This document shows, one piece after another, positions 25,640 through 37,440 of a DNA stretch of 64,000 nt. The stretch comes from Dastarcus helophoroides (lineage: Eukaryota > Arthropoda > Insecta > Coleoptera > Bothrideridae): positions 40,413,435 to 40,477,434 of the forward strand of contig CM053325.1 in the NCBI GenBank assembly GCA_028583605.1, written 5' to 3'. The notes under the pieces are model-generated. The model did not search any database. It saw only the letters and a program-made list of their open reading frames with translations, and was not told where the DNA came from. The position numbers were made by a program, and so were the translations under genes. Position 1 is the first letter of the stretch, and each line of letters starts with the position of its first letter.

Positions 25640-25860
25640 TTCTTAGAAACACAACATAAACCTAACAAGCGCGAACACACTGTAAATTTTGTCCCCTTGC
25701 AATAAATATTTACAATCGTGGCAATTTACACTCATAAAAAAACAGCTAGATCTTTTGAGCACACCTTTAGCAGAAGCTTTGAATAAGTGTCTAAATTAAA
25801 TGGAATATTCCTAGGAGTCTGCGATCCTTGGAGCGGGTTAGTATGTAATAAACCGTCAAT
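25640..25860. repeat. Diverged partial copy of the 6.2-6.8 kb element
   Basis: This is collinear with 6430-6670: shared words include TTAGAAACACAACATAAAC, GCGCGAACAC, CAATTTACACT and ATGGAATATTC followed by TAGGAGTC. The copy lacks the terminal arms. It shows that the element family has more than one member in this locus. Confidence 0.7.
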
Positions 25861-27118
25861 TGGCCTTTTTTTTCCTAATTATCTTGAGGCTTGGAAGTAA
25901 AAAAAATCTGTTAAACCTTTTTTTTTGATAATATTCATTTAGCGCTGCCGAATATTTCGATGAATATACAAATTAGAAATGAGCTCACCTTAGAACACAC
26001 AAAAAAAATGAAAATTGACAACAAGTTTTAAGAGTTTATCGCAAAAACTTTGCCCTCAGAAATCAATTTCGACACTATAAACAATATTTAGACTTAATTT
26101 TTTATTTCAATTCCGCCTTCGTATATTATTTGTCTAAAGGTGGGCTTACTGTTGTCATGAATTGATTTTTTAAGAATAGCGCGAATGTTGTGTGAATGTT
26201 TATATTGATGAAACTTGATACTAACAAAATTTCGCAAATGCACCAGTCTTCTTCTCCACTTCAATTTGTTATTTTTAGTTCAAGTTCAAAGTAAACGTCA
26301 CAATAAGGTAAAGTGAGGTATTCTCCTATTTTCGTATTGTTGTGAGCACCCAGAAAACGTATTAAATTTTAGATTTTTCGGGCAATTATTTAATTTTTTG
26401 GTTTGGTTTACTATCGCCTACGTTGTGTTATGTAAGACCAAAACTCCATTAGCAAGCAGGTTAGTTTGTGTTCAGAGGTTTTCAAAACAAAATAGACTAA
26501 TCAAATTTTACTAATTACCTTGTATACAATGGTTTTTAAACTAACAATAAGTTGAGGAAACTGAATCCTCTCTCTTCTCTTTCTCTCTAATGTGTGCTTT
26601 TGTTCATTATTAAAAAACGCAACTTATTATCCGCTTTAAATATACATAAAGATAACCTTATTATACTGTTACATCGCGTAACATCATTGAAGTTTTTATG
26701 GATGAAAGTATGATTTGAATGGTAATCAATTAGCCAACAACTGGCATACGGCCAGATTTATATTTAAAAAATGTGGCATCTCATGGCAGCTTTTATCAAA
26801 GATTGTTTTTCTAGAGTTCATTTAAACGGAAGGTATTAATTAGAGATGTATGAACCTTCTGATTGTACTCAATGTTATGTAAAATATAAATATTCTACTG
26901 CGGTAAAAAAGCTATTGATATTGAATGTTCACTTGTTAACTTATTACTACTACTAAATTATTTTACTATTAGTACTAGCTAACATTCAATAGCAGGTAAT
27001 GTACAGGTTATACGTAAATGCACCCCCCCCCCCAGTAAACTTTTAAAAAGTAATAGATATAAATAATATCAAATAGAAAAGTTTCTAGAAACCGCCTAAA
27101 TTTTAATTTGAAATAAGT

Positions 27119-27492
27119 GTGCAATATATACCCTGTTGCTTTTTTTCCAAAATTATAGCCAACTTTGGCTTTTTAAATTGAACATCCCAATTTTAATTTT
27201 ATTTTTCAAATTATTAGCTTGTTAGAAATATGAAACATAGTTTTGAAAATGATTAATTAAGGAAACCTACAGATATTCGCTATTAGAAAAAAAGGTTCAT
27301 TTTGACTATTTTAAACTAACAATATTTCAGAAAAAATCGAATTTATGACCGTGGCACCTACATGAAATAAAATATGTGTATGCTCTTCAAAAAAGATTCG
27401 AAAATTAAAAGATAAGCGGTGTTCTATTTAAAAAAAACAAATTTGATTTTGTTTCTGAAAAAATGCAACACCTTGTATATCGCAAATCTATG
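27119..27492. mobile_element. Short MITE, ~95-bp inverted arms
   Basis: The left end, GTGCAATATATACCCTGTTG, and right end, CAACACCTTGTATATCGCA, are inverted matches. Pairing continues inward through TTTTTAAATTGAACATCCC against the complement of a stretch near 27420. The interior is non-coding and the arms diverged. Confidence 0.6.
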
Positions 27493-29039
27493 TTAAATCA
27501 AACTTAAGCGTTTCTAGAAATGTTTATGTTGGCAATATGTAGATCTTCGAGAGTAAAAGCAGATTTGTATTTTGGATTTGAGAACGAAATTTTTTGCTTT
27601 TATTCTGGAAGTTTAACATTCAAAGTAAAAAATTTTATTTTGAGGTTAAAATGTTTAAAAAACGTTAAAGATGTAAATGTAAGTTATAAAACCAATCCCG
27701 GGGATCTGCAATTTTGGTTTTAACAATATTTATTTTTTCTTTTGTGCGTGTCTAGGACAACTTCGGTTTAAATTAAATTATAAATGGAGTGAAAAAACAT
27801 TAATAATAATGAACCAAAATAAAAATAATACATACAGTGTGATTTCGGAGCAGTTTGTTAAACTTCATGAACTAATTACTAGCATCATTTTAAGATGGAG
27901 ATTTCTTTTTCGCCACTTTGTTACGGAGTTATAGGTTACGACAAAAAAACTTAATTTATTAAATAAATCCTAATCTCATTAAGCTTGTTTTGCGAAATTA
28001 ATATATACCTATTTTAAAAGTATAATACATTCTGAAAAACGATCGGTATTAGTATCTAATTTTGCTTCCATATTTTTTCTCAAAACTGTACTAGGTTTCT
28101 GAGGTATTTTATTTAAATTTTTCCAAGAATCTTTACACTATTTTATTTTAAATATATAAGATACTCATTTTAAGATATATTTATAAAACAAGCTCAAAGC
28201 GTTTAGAAATTATTGAAGATTTTATTAAATTAATAATAATTTACCACCTACCAATCCCGTAACGGAGCGGTCAGATTATAAGAACTTTACATTAAAAATA
28301 ATGCCCTTTGTAAGATATAGATATAGGAATATAGCGAAGTCTACGTTAATAGAAATTAAACTAATAAATAAAAAAATTATTTATACATTAAATAAAGACT
28401 AATTAATAAGGCCATTTTAAAGTATGTGTATTTTCTTTGTCTGACAGTGATATCATCTTTCTCGGCTTAACGATTTAATTAAGTTTTGCGTGTTTGCGTA
28501 CACAATTCAGTAGGAGGAGTCAACAAAGTGACGTATTCTCACCTGTCGATTGGGGTTAATCCAGGTGCAAGTTTTAGCGGAAGGCACGCACTTGACGGAC
28601 GCGAAAAGACTGACCAGACAAATATCAGTTTGGAGTATGGGGTCTATACATAGACACAAGCTCCGATGTCAGATTAAACACGTAAGACCTCGGGCATTTT
28701 CAAGATTCACAACACTATTTATGTTACCCAGTAGCTTTGAATTTAGTGAATACGATTAATCTCTGAGATTTAGTAAAGGGTAATTATAGAATGCAATTAA
28801 ATTTTCGGGACTGTTTTTCCTTGCAGCATTTTAAGGTTATTGTATTCAGATTTAATGAAGCATAATAATATTTACTAAATTATTTTGACATAGTTAACGC
28901 AACTTTATAATATAGTGTGTAACAACATATTTTTTACTGGATATCGGCAAAACTAAAAAGTAGGTAAATATTAGGGTATTTCATTATACGTTGCGACTAG
29001 CTGAATTTTGTATTAGTTGTACTACTATGGTATACTAAT

Positions 29040-29890
29040 TAATCCTAAATAACTTTTTCCCATTTTGGCTTTGTATTAAATCGGGTGTTCGTGGTGGCCA
29101 TTCGATAGCTCCTCTTCTACCAATTCGTCTGCCAGAAAATTTGGTATCTAACGATTGCCTAAACGGAAGAAAGTATTGAAGTATTGTGGTGGAGCTCAAT
29201 CTTGTTGGAAGCGAAGAAGATTGTCTTGCAAAACAACATTGCCAGCCTCATCAACTTGTTTTCTTAATTATCTAATATTACGGAGTCAGTTATATCATCA
29301 AGGAGATTTAAGAAGCGCTCACAAGTTAGGTTCCCTCAATGAATTTATGTCCAACAACTGCATTTCCAAGTATACCAGCCCACAGGTTAATTTCTTCTTG
29401 ATACTGTAAATACTCTTTCCTAAAAAGTCGCGGATTTTCATCGCTTTAATATATGCAATTCTGCTTGTTAACATGCCCATTAAGGAAAGACGTACACCCA
29501 TCACTGGAGCAAATGTTGTTCAAAATCTGTTGGTTGTTAATTATGAAATTTATCATTGTTTCGCAAAATTGAATCCTTCTGTTAAAATCGTCGTCAAAAA
29601 GTTGTTGAAAAATTTGCATTTTATATGGATTGAATTTATTTAATATTAGAGCTTTCCTTACTGTTTCGTGTGACATTCCTACTTCGCGAGCTAGGGTAAG
29701 AAATGAGGTCCCCAATGAAGGAGCCTAAAACTTCTATTTGAGCTGCTTCATGTAAAACAGGTCTATTTCTTCTTTTTTTGTTGAAAACGGAACCAGTTTC
29801 CGTAAATTTTGCAACTAATTCCAAGACAAACTTGTGATTTAAATTACTATGGGGATTTCTCTCATTGAAAATTGCTGCCGTTCCTCAAGC
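29040..29890 (-). pseudogene. Mariner-type transposase relic, near full length but broken
   Basis: Reading minus-strand from 29830: TETGSVFNKKRRNRPVLHE and EVGMSHETVRKALILNKFNP (paired helix-turn-helix DNA-binding region), then DDDFNRRIQFCETM, FLNGHVNKQN, DENPRLFRKEYLQYQEEINL, WAGILGNAVVG and, near 29080, IEWPPRTPDL. These blocks are the order of IS630/mariner transposases. Frame changes near 29500, 29700 and 29330 and several stops break it. A TA-ending CACACTGTATA at 30535 may be the right end of the element. Confidence 0.82.
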
Positions 29891-31350
29891 ACATGTTCCA
29901 GGTTCTACATAAATGAAAATAATCTCGTTCTTTGTTAAAGTGAGCTCACCATTATTGCCAACAGTTTTAAAAAAATGCACAACCTTAAACTCACAAAGCT
30001 GATTTTACAGTGAAGGTAAATAGTAAAAAATTTAACAAAAATCTGAAAAATGCCTTACGTTTTTTTTATCCCTGAATATTTGATATCGACTCCTTAGCTT
30101 TTACTTTTTTATTTCTACCAAGCATTTAACTATTTTTTCGTAGCAAAAAACAAAGGAAAACTTCAAACGGCTATTTGACTCCAATTTTATTTTAACCATT
30201 TAATTATCATAATATCGATATAATTACTGTTTTTCGCACCTATGGCTTGTTTAGGTGTTTCCCTTGATTTTTCGAAAAGTACTGAAAAGAAAGGTCACGT
30301 ATGTGATATACTTAAAAAGGCAATTCAACGACCTTTCAAATGAAGTATCGCTCAATTTCCCTTCACCTTTAATATTTCAGAGGTTCACTTTGCCTTAGCT
30401 CAAGGGTTGATGTAATTTAATTAAAAGTCAGCAGAAAAGATGTCCCCCTTGAAAATAACATTGACATATTTTTGTCTTATTTCATATTTAATAAAACCAC
30501 TAAAATATTAAAGGTGGTACGTTTACAAATCGACACACTGTATACACATTATGTGTTTGTTTAAATATGTCTTCAAAAACTGGAAACGAAGGTATTTCAG
30601 ATTATTTAAAATCAAAATTTATTCGCGGTTTGTACATTTGTGAGCAAAATAGTTCTTGCCACTTTTTAAATATATTTGCAGATAAGGATTAGCGTACCAA
30701 ACCCAATTACATATTTAATGCATAAGTATTGACTTCTCTTATAAACAAAAATCAATTTTCTTATGCAATTATTATTATCTGAACTCCTTTTTCACGAACA
30801 ACAATGTAGTTTCAAAGTGAGGAGAGCATTATAAGAGATAAGTATTGGAAGGTGCCTGTTACTATCTAAAAATGATATGGCATTCTGGAAAAATTGTTGA
30901 TTAAAGTAGGAAATTTCGGATTCTTCCGAAGTAAAGTCGAAATTTCGAAAAAAAATCTTAGAAATTTGATGAAAGCTGTTTCTCTAAATTTTTACTATAA
31001 GGTGAAATTTTTAAATTTAATGACGAAGATTTGAGAAAAAATTTTGAAATTAAAATTTTAATAGAAACACATATTTTATAACTTCTACTTTAATATAGAA
31101 GGTAGTATCATGAGATTTCTATAAATTATTTAGTTTTAAGGTAGCATTTTTACATTATTCTGAAATGAGAAGTTCAAAGTCGAAAAAGCATCCAAATTTC
31201 TAAAAAAAAAATATTTTTGAAATTTGCAATCTAAGTTATAATTGATGTGGGGTCCCTCTGTATTTGTCATTTTTATATTTCAATGTGTGGATTTATGTTG
31301 TTTTATTATGCAGAGTGTCCGGAAAATACCAAAATTTAGATTAAATATAG

Positions 31351-31645
31351 TGTAACGTAGTAGTGTTGTTGTTAAATTTGTATTAGTAATGGAGAATAAA
31401 TCATACGGCAGATAAGCGTTCTAGACGTTTCCGCGAGCTCGAGCCCGATCTGTACGGAGATCCATTCTAGAAACCGGAACGGTATATCTGCGCGGTCGTC
31501 TTTTCCTCGGTGAGTCAATCAGATAGTCAGATAGTTAGACAGTCAGATACTTAAGGGAATCATAATTGTTATGTTCTGAAATAAGTTTGAAATAAAGTGG
31601 TTACAATTCACGAAGTTTTAATTATCGAACCGGTATCATTCAACA
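31351..31645 (+). mobile_element. Solo LTR with 4-bp target duplication
   Basis: The 295-bp unit starts TGTAACG and ends TTCAACA (TG...CA form). It is flanked by ATAG on both sides (31347-31350 and 31646-31649), a typical target duplication for a Ty3/gypsy-type element. It has a GAAATAAAG polyadenylation-like signal near 31600. It shares CGGCAGATAAGCGTT and a run of TCAG(T/A)-rich repeats with the solo LTR at 43323. No internal retroelement region follows; the sequence to the right is LINE ORF1-like. Confidence 0.78.
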
Positions 31646-31649
31646 ATAG

Positions 31650-31935
31650 CTTCCGTTGAAAGATAGCGGAGAATGAAGACGAGCATGAAAATGTATGCTG
31701 TGAAAAGTGCAATGAAATTATTGGAAGTGAGGAAAATTATATTTTGTGCAATGGATTATGTAACAAAATCTTTCATGCCGAGTGGGTGGGTGTCAAAAAG
31801 ACGTTGTACAAGTCAATTAGTGCAATAAATAATATCAATTGGTTATGCGATATATGCAACGACATCGATTTCAGTATTATTGTAGGAAAAGTTGAGGAAT
31901 TAGTAAGTAAAATTATGAAGAAAAAAATACGGTAA
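31650..31935 (+). pseudogene. PHD-finger-like start of LINE ORF1
   Basis: The frame starts soon after the LTR target site. It reads ENVCCEKCNEIIGSEENYI, CNGLCNKIFHAEWVGV, then WLCDICND, a Cys4-His-Cys3 spacing typical of a PHD finger. Such fingers occur in ORF1 proteins of CR1/Jockey-type non-LTR retrotransposons. The frame ends at 31935 and the next starts at 31944 in a different frame, probably one broken ORF1. The 5' end appears cut by, or to predate, the solo LTR insertion. Confidence 0.6.
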
Positions 31936-31943
31936 CAGCAAAC

Positions 31944-32903
31944 TTGGAAGAGAAAGCAAATTCATTTATTAGTAATATAAGTGCAGCATATGAAGAATAT
32001 CAACAGAATTTGAGTAAAAAGTATAATGATAAGAATGAGGAAATTGTAACTAATAAAAATGAAATATCTAAATCAAATAGTTCGAATGGGCGACCAGATG
32101 TTAATCCAATCACTGTTACGAAACGAACATTTGCACAGATAACTAAACAAGAAGTGTTGTTGATAAAGTCCACAAACAAGGCATCATTGAAAGAGGTTAA
32201 GAAGAACATTAAAAATATAGATCCGAACATATTTAATGGGACTAAGGTAACCGATGGGAAGAACTTTGAAGGTTTAGTAGTAAATTACGCTAATAAGAAA
32301 TCTTTACAGACAATTCAGGAAACCGTTCAGGATAACTGTGGCAACGACATCAGCGCAACAATGCCGAAAAAATTTCTACCACGAATTAAAATATTAGGAA
32401 TAAAAAATGATGCTAAATATGAAGAACTTCAACTTCTGTCCATGATAATCGACCAAACCAATGTTGATAGAACAATAACTTTTGCTGTTAAAGGTAAAAG
32501 TAAACCCAAAAATGGTCGATTTAATTTAATAATAGAAATGGATGCAGCCACTTTCAAATCTGTAATGGGTACCGGTTCTCTGTTTGTAGGATTCAAAAAA
32601 TGTCGCATCGACGAAAGCCTCAATACCATTCGTTGTTTTCGATGTTCCAGATATGGACACCAAATTCGGGAGTGTAAAGCGAATAACATAGGTGCCCATT
32701 GTACAGGTGACCACCAAACCAACACTTGTCCCGTTAAATTAAATCGAGAATCGCACAAATGCATTAACTGTTTGGAGTGTAATCAGAAGTACAAAACGAG
32801 TTGTGACGAAAAGCATAGTGCCCTAGATAAAAAGAACTGCCAAGTTTATGCATCTAATATCAAAGCAATCAGCAAGAAAACCAATTACGGTCAGGATGAA
32901 TGA
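31944..32903 (+). CDS. LINE ORF1 (gag-like) with zinc knuckles
   Basis: 319 codons with no in-frame stop. A Lys-rich, low-complexity N-terminal 150 residues is followed by an RRM-like region (ITFAVKGKSKPKNGRFNLII) and then zinc knuckles near residues 225-275: CFRCSRYGHQIREC is an intact CCHC, with more decayed C-x-x-C motifs after. This is the nucleic-acid-binding ORF1 of a non-LTR retrotransposon, probably joined originally to the PHD finger upstream. The endonuclease follows in ORF2 after 32922. The intact length is surprising given the breaks on both sides. Confidence 0.75.
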   Translation: MEEKANSFISNISAAYEEYQQNLSKKYNDKNEEIVTNKNEISKSNSSNGRPDVNPITVTKRTFAQITKQEVLLIKSTNKASLKEVKKNIKNIDPNIFNGTKVTDGKNFEGLVVNYANKKSLQTIQETVQDNCGNDISATMPKKFLPRIKILGIKNDAKYEELQLLSMIIDQTNVDRTITFAVKGKSKPKNGRFNLIIEMDAATFKSVMGTGSLFVGFKKCRIDESLNTIRCFRCSRYGHQIRECKANNIGAHCTGDHQTNTCPVKLNRESHKCINCLECNQKYKTSCDEKHSALDKKNCQVYASNIKAISKKTNYGQDE

Positions 32904-32911
32904 CTAGAACA

Positions 32912-33530
32912 CAACTCAGGATTGTTCTGCCTCAATGTACACGGTCTGGGTTCACATGTTGATCAACTTCGCCGTTTTATGCTTAAATCAGATGCAACGT
33001 TTTATAGCTTCACAGAGACTTACGTCACACCTGACATTCTTGATGCAGAAATCTATATGAATAACTATCAAGTCATAAGGTGTAATTCGCATAGCTGGCA
33101 TACAGGAGGGGTAATTTTGTACTTGAGAGATGTGCGGACCATGAAATATTGTTGAACAAAAACTTTCAGAACGAAACTTGGGTAGTCTGCGTAAAAGTTC
33201 ATAATGTGAGTATTGTCAGCATTCATAGATCTCCATCAGCAAATATTAGATGCTTTTTAATCTATTTGGAACCTGTACTATCAAACCTTGGCCTTAACGT
33301 GAGAACAATAATAATGGGCGATTTTAATATAAATTTAAGGTTGCAAACAACTCATCTCAAGAATTGTTAAATTTAATGATAAAGTGCGGACTGCAGCAGA
33401 TTGTGAATAAATGTACATGCGTTACATAACATTCTTCTTCGTTAATTGATCATGATTTCACAAATATTGGTAATAAACAGAGCAATATTTTTTATACACC
33501 TAAAATTTCCGACCATCCAATATTAGATTG
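32912..33530 (+). pseudogene. LINE ORF2 endonuclease (APE-type) relic
   Basis: Frames here read LNVHGLGSHVDQLR, FTETYVTPDI, GGVILYLRD, then after a frameshift WVVCVKVHN, IYRSP-like SIHRSPSAN, IIMGDFNIN, and further on LIDHDFTN and PKISDHPIL. ET, GDFN and SDH are catalytic landmarks of the apurinic-type endonuclease of LINEs. At least two frameshifts are present. No reverse transcriptase follows; the sequence passes straight into a different element at about 33535. Confidence 0.78.
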
Positions 33531-33539
33531 GGAAGTTTT

Positions 33540-33950
33540 TAAAAGCATTTTTGGGGCTACCATTTCTCAGCCATGAACAAGTTGGGGAATGTTTTTCCGA
33601 AGATTCTATTCTACCAGACGATGATAAAGTTCGCACTTTTTGCGGTTATATTGTAGATATTTATATTGATAAAAATTCACCATTTCCCCCTACTATATGG
33701 GAGAGATATTGCGCATCGACAATGCGAACGACAAATTCTTGCGAATCATTTCGAGCAAGATTTAATTCATACTTTAATACCGCAAATCCTAATCTGTATG
33801 GTTTTTGGATGCTTTGAAAGAATTCGAGATGATGGCTCGCATAAAAATGCGTAGAACAGAAAGAAAAAGTTATATTAAGTTACGCAAAAAACAATTTATA
33901 GCGGAAAAAATGCTGCACACACAGTTCGAAGCAAATCTTCCTTTGAGGTT
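33540..33950 (+). pseudogene. MULE-type transposase-like C-terminal relic
   Basis: The frame at 33551-33817 reads GLPFLSHEQVGECFSEDSI, FPPTIWERYCASTMRTTNSC, ESFRARFNSYFNTANPNLYG; after a frameshift, KEFEMMARIKMRRTERKSYI follows. The W...RTTN-(S/N)-CE-(S/G)-F(H/R)...HPN-(I/L)Y pattern is what I know from the C-terminal part of MULE transposase-domain proteins common in insects. The catalytic domain proper is absent. It abuts the LINE endonuclease with no visible boundary. Confidence 0.65.
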
Positions 33951-34169
33951 CTAGTTCGTCAAAGCAGTCTCTTGCAAATTTTTACCCGTAAAAACTTTAA
34001 TTCAATTATAATTTGCTAGAGGTTTCTCCGATTTACTTAGCCTTATTCATAAAAAGCAGTCATTTTCATGAATACATTTTTAAACACGCCTATATGATTG
34101 CAATATTGCCAGTCCTAAGCCTGGAGAAAGTGTGAAGAAAAATGAGTAACTAATTAGCGAGTGGGCTGG

Positions 34170-34258
34170 CCGGGACGCAACTGCGACAACAGTGTCCAGG
34201 TAGCAAGACGCAACTGCGACAAAGCCAGAGTGGGGGACGCAACTACGGTAAACCGAAT
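34170..34258 (+). repeat. Short irregular tandem repeat of GACGCAACTRCG
   Basis: Three copies of GACGCAACTGCGACAA or a one- or two-base variant occur at about 34175, 34208 and 34236. They are separated by about 30 bp of related GC-rich sequence (AGTGTCCAGGTAGCAA, AGCCAGAGTGGG). GC content is far above the surroundings. The copy number is too low for a satellite and the repeat is not CRISPR-like. Confidence 0.6.
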
Positions 34259-35051
34259 ATTTTGTTTGGTCTTTTCATAACTTAATATTAATATTTTAGA
34301 TAAAAATAATAAACCCGTTTGTTAGATAACGTAATAATTTAAACTAGCCTCTGTTTGTTTCTGTATTTATTATTTTAATAAGAGCGCCCCAAAAAGTACA
34401 CTTTTTATTCTCAATACTCTCGAATTTAGCAGTTACTGATATAAATTTTTCTAAACACTACTAGTTCTTAGATTTTTTAAAATTTATAAACAGTCTCAAA
34501 TATTTACCCTGGAAATTTGAATTTGTAATGTATCAAATATCGAAAATATAAGCACCTCTATCGTTGACTATTTTATCACTGCAAGTTAAATCATTAAAGA
34601 CATTTAAACAAAAAGAAGATAAGAATTTGTTTAAAAAGACTAATCGTGATCGAGTCTTGACCGGGAGATCATTTCTCCATTTGGTAATTTCAATTAGAAT
34701 ATCTTGAAGTAACGGGAAGGAAATTACCTGGCGTCTTTTACTTTTAATTTATTTGCGTTAGCCTAATATTTTAAATCCCCGATTAATAATCGATTACATT
34801 AGTAAGTGCTAAGCCAGATTCCTGAAGCTCTCCAAAGGACTGAGTATGTGCTCACCGAGGGAGAGGTGCTGTTCGCATGTGTTGCTTTTTACTCTTTCTA
34901 GCAACCTATACCTCGTTGCATAGATAATTAAAAGACCTTTTCATTTCGCAAAACAAACATTGAAAAATAAGAATTGACCTACTGCAATATTTTTGTTTTA
35001 AAGTCGCCGATTTGCGCATTAATGAATATATTTTTTTTCATTTGCACCATA

Positions 35052-36447
35052 CTGTATATATAGGGTGGACCATGAGTAATGGTACACAGAGCAATGGAGG
35101 ATTTTTCGAATAAAAATAATGTGATTTAGCTACATTTACCGCATACCAAAAGTTGATATTAACAGAGATACAGAATGTCAAAGTTGAAATAAAAATTTCG
35201 ATTTTTTCGTATAATTATGGAATGAATTGTAATATAGGCACGAAATTTGGCACAAGTTTCTTAAGTCGACAAACCATAATTTGCTAACATATTACCAATA
35301 GCTGATAGGGGGCGCTACCTGAGGTATCCTGTATAATTCTAAATCATCATAACTTTTTTGTGCACCCACGTATATTAATTTTAAATGGATTATTTTATTT
35401 CCCCATATTTTTACGTGAAAAAGATGTACTTTCTGAAAGTTGATACGAGCAACCGTTTCCAAGATATTTGCCTTTAAAACTTGACGTGCCTTTGCTTTAA
35501 ATTACTAAGAAATTAAATTTTCGAAGTAGGCTTGAAAAAAAGTAATCATAAGACAGCTTTGAAACTAATTTATGTTAAATATCACTTTGCTTATAACATT
35601 ATGACTAAATTTTGAAAATTTCAATGAAGAAAATCCAAAAAATTAACACGTAATTTATTTCCTAACATAGAAATGTCAGATATGATCTCTGAGTCTGCAC
35701 AAGGAACTTTTAATAGTCTGGGTGGTTAAAACAGATATTTGAAGATAAATTTCAATAAAAGACAGCCAGATTTTTAATTTTTTACAGTATCTTTACATGA
35801 AAAAGATCATTTCCCACATACTTATTTTTGAAAATAAATTTTATTTTAGTATTTTATTTAAATTTGCTTCAGAAATTTAAAAAATATGTGTAATAATAAT
35901 GTCAGTAGGGTAATTAATATTTGATATAAACTATTTTAGAGTCAGTTTTATTACTTTTATTTTGAAACCTACTGCGAAAAATTCACGTTTACATAACTTA
36001 AAATAAACGTACCTTACATTTTGAAGGCAAATATCTTGAAAACGGTTGCTTATCTCAACATTTACAAAGTACACCTTTTGTACGTGAAAAATGTAGGTAA
36101 ATAAAAATATCTATTTAAAATGAGTGTACATGAAGTCATAAAAAAGTTATGATGCTTTAGAACAATACAAGGTAATGCAGGTGGCGCCCCCTATGAGTTA
36201 CTGACAATTTGTAAGCAAATTAAAATTTCTTGACCAAAGAAACCCTTATATGCCAAATTTCTTGTCTATGGTAAAATGTGTTCATCAGTTATGCGAAAAA
36301 TTCAAAATTTTTTTTTCAACTTTGACACCCTGTATCTCTGTTAATATCAATTTTTGGTAAAAGATAAATGTGGCTAAATCACGTTATTTTTATACAAAAA
36401 ATCTACTCTTGCTCTATGTACCATTACTTATGGTCCATTCTGTATAG
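35052..36447. mobile_element. 1.4-kb element with ~430-bp terminal inverted repeats
   Basis: Left 35052-35490 and right about 36010-36447 are inverted copies. Shared words include GGACCATGAGTAATGGTAC at the left end against GTACCATTACTTATGGTCC at the right, GTTGATATTAACAGAGATACAG, GGGGGCGCTACCTG and AAGATATTTGCCTT. The roughly 520-bp centre is AT-rich. No transposase was seen. Very long arms relative to total length make this foldback-like. Confidence 0.87.
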
Positions 36448-36904
36448 AATGAATTAGGAATTATTTTTTTTTACGTTTTTGATAATTTAGAACTGGAAAT
36501 TTTATACATATAAGTGTGAGAACATGCATTTCGTTTTATCTTTAAATATTTGAGCTGCCTATGAAATACTTGGCAATCATGTCAATTGATGTTTAAAATT
36601 ATTTATTTTTGGTATATAAATACAGCAGGCTATTTCTAGTATAAAAGCACCCACCTATTTTAACAAAAATATTCTATATGCGTAGTAATATTTCGATATT
36701 TTATTTATAGAACAAATAAAATAGAATATAATACTATGAATTGAATACGGTATATCCATATGATCTAATTTTTCAATTTAACATTTACAATGAATCGTTC
36801 TTTTTTTAGTACACTCTTAATTATAATAATTTGTTGCCTTACTGTATTTTAACCGAATTTTGAGAAGTTGGAATTTTCATAAAACAATATACCTATAAAA
36901 ATGA

Positions 36905-37440
36905 ATTATTATAGTGAAGCAACTGAACTGTCACCAGTTTTCGATATGGCCGAATTATAGCCCTCAGTCGGTCGAAAAACGCATCGCACACTATTCGAAT
37001 GTGGCTTTGCGGTATTTTGGTTTATTCCTGGTGAGAAGCTGATGAGAGATGATGAACACTTTAGTACTTTTTGGTACCAGTTTCGCGGTACATGCCCGGG
37101 ATTATTTTGACCCTGCGGTTCAAAATACAAACGAAGAGATACCTTAGGCGGTTACGGTGGCCCAAATCATAACCATTGATGCCCTCTGCTTTCTAGTGGT
37201 CATTCTGGGATGTAAATTTTCAAAAGATCCCCTTGCCAAGTTAATTTCGTCATTTTGTTTGCTCATATGTTACTATATTACAAATGGAGCCTCGCCGGAG
37301 AAAACAGTATTCGGTAACTGAGTGGCCAAACGAAGCAACTCCTTGGCTCGTTTTCGCTCTAACTTTTTTTTTGTTCCAGTGTAAAATCGGGTATTTTCTG
37401 GAACTTCAATCTCCTTTATTGATGTTTCTGCTAAATATAA
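36905..37440 (-). pseudogene. Mariner/Tc1-type transposase relic
   Basis: The minus strand, in two frames, reads RAKELLRLATQLPNTVFSG, SKQNDEINLARGSF, RKQRASMVMIWATVTA, FEPQG and KLVPKSTKVF. The (V/M)MIWATVTA block after a KQND-type word matches the catalytic core of Tc1/mariner transposases just ahead of the second Asp. Stops and frameshifts are frequent. Neither DNA-binding domain nor terminal repeats were located. Confidence 0.65.

Noticed and set aside
28500..28740. GC-richer patch with a 69-codon frame
   Set aside because: No domain, no splice context and no repeat partner in the window; left as unassigned.
34170..34258. CRISPR-like spaced repeats
   Set aside because: Only three imperfect copies with related spacers in a eukaryotic intron.
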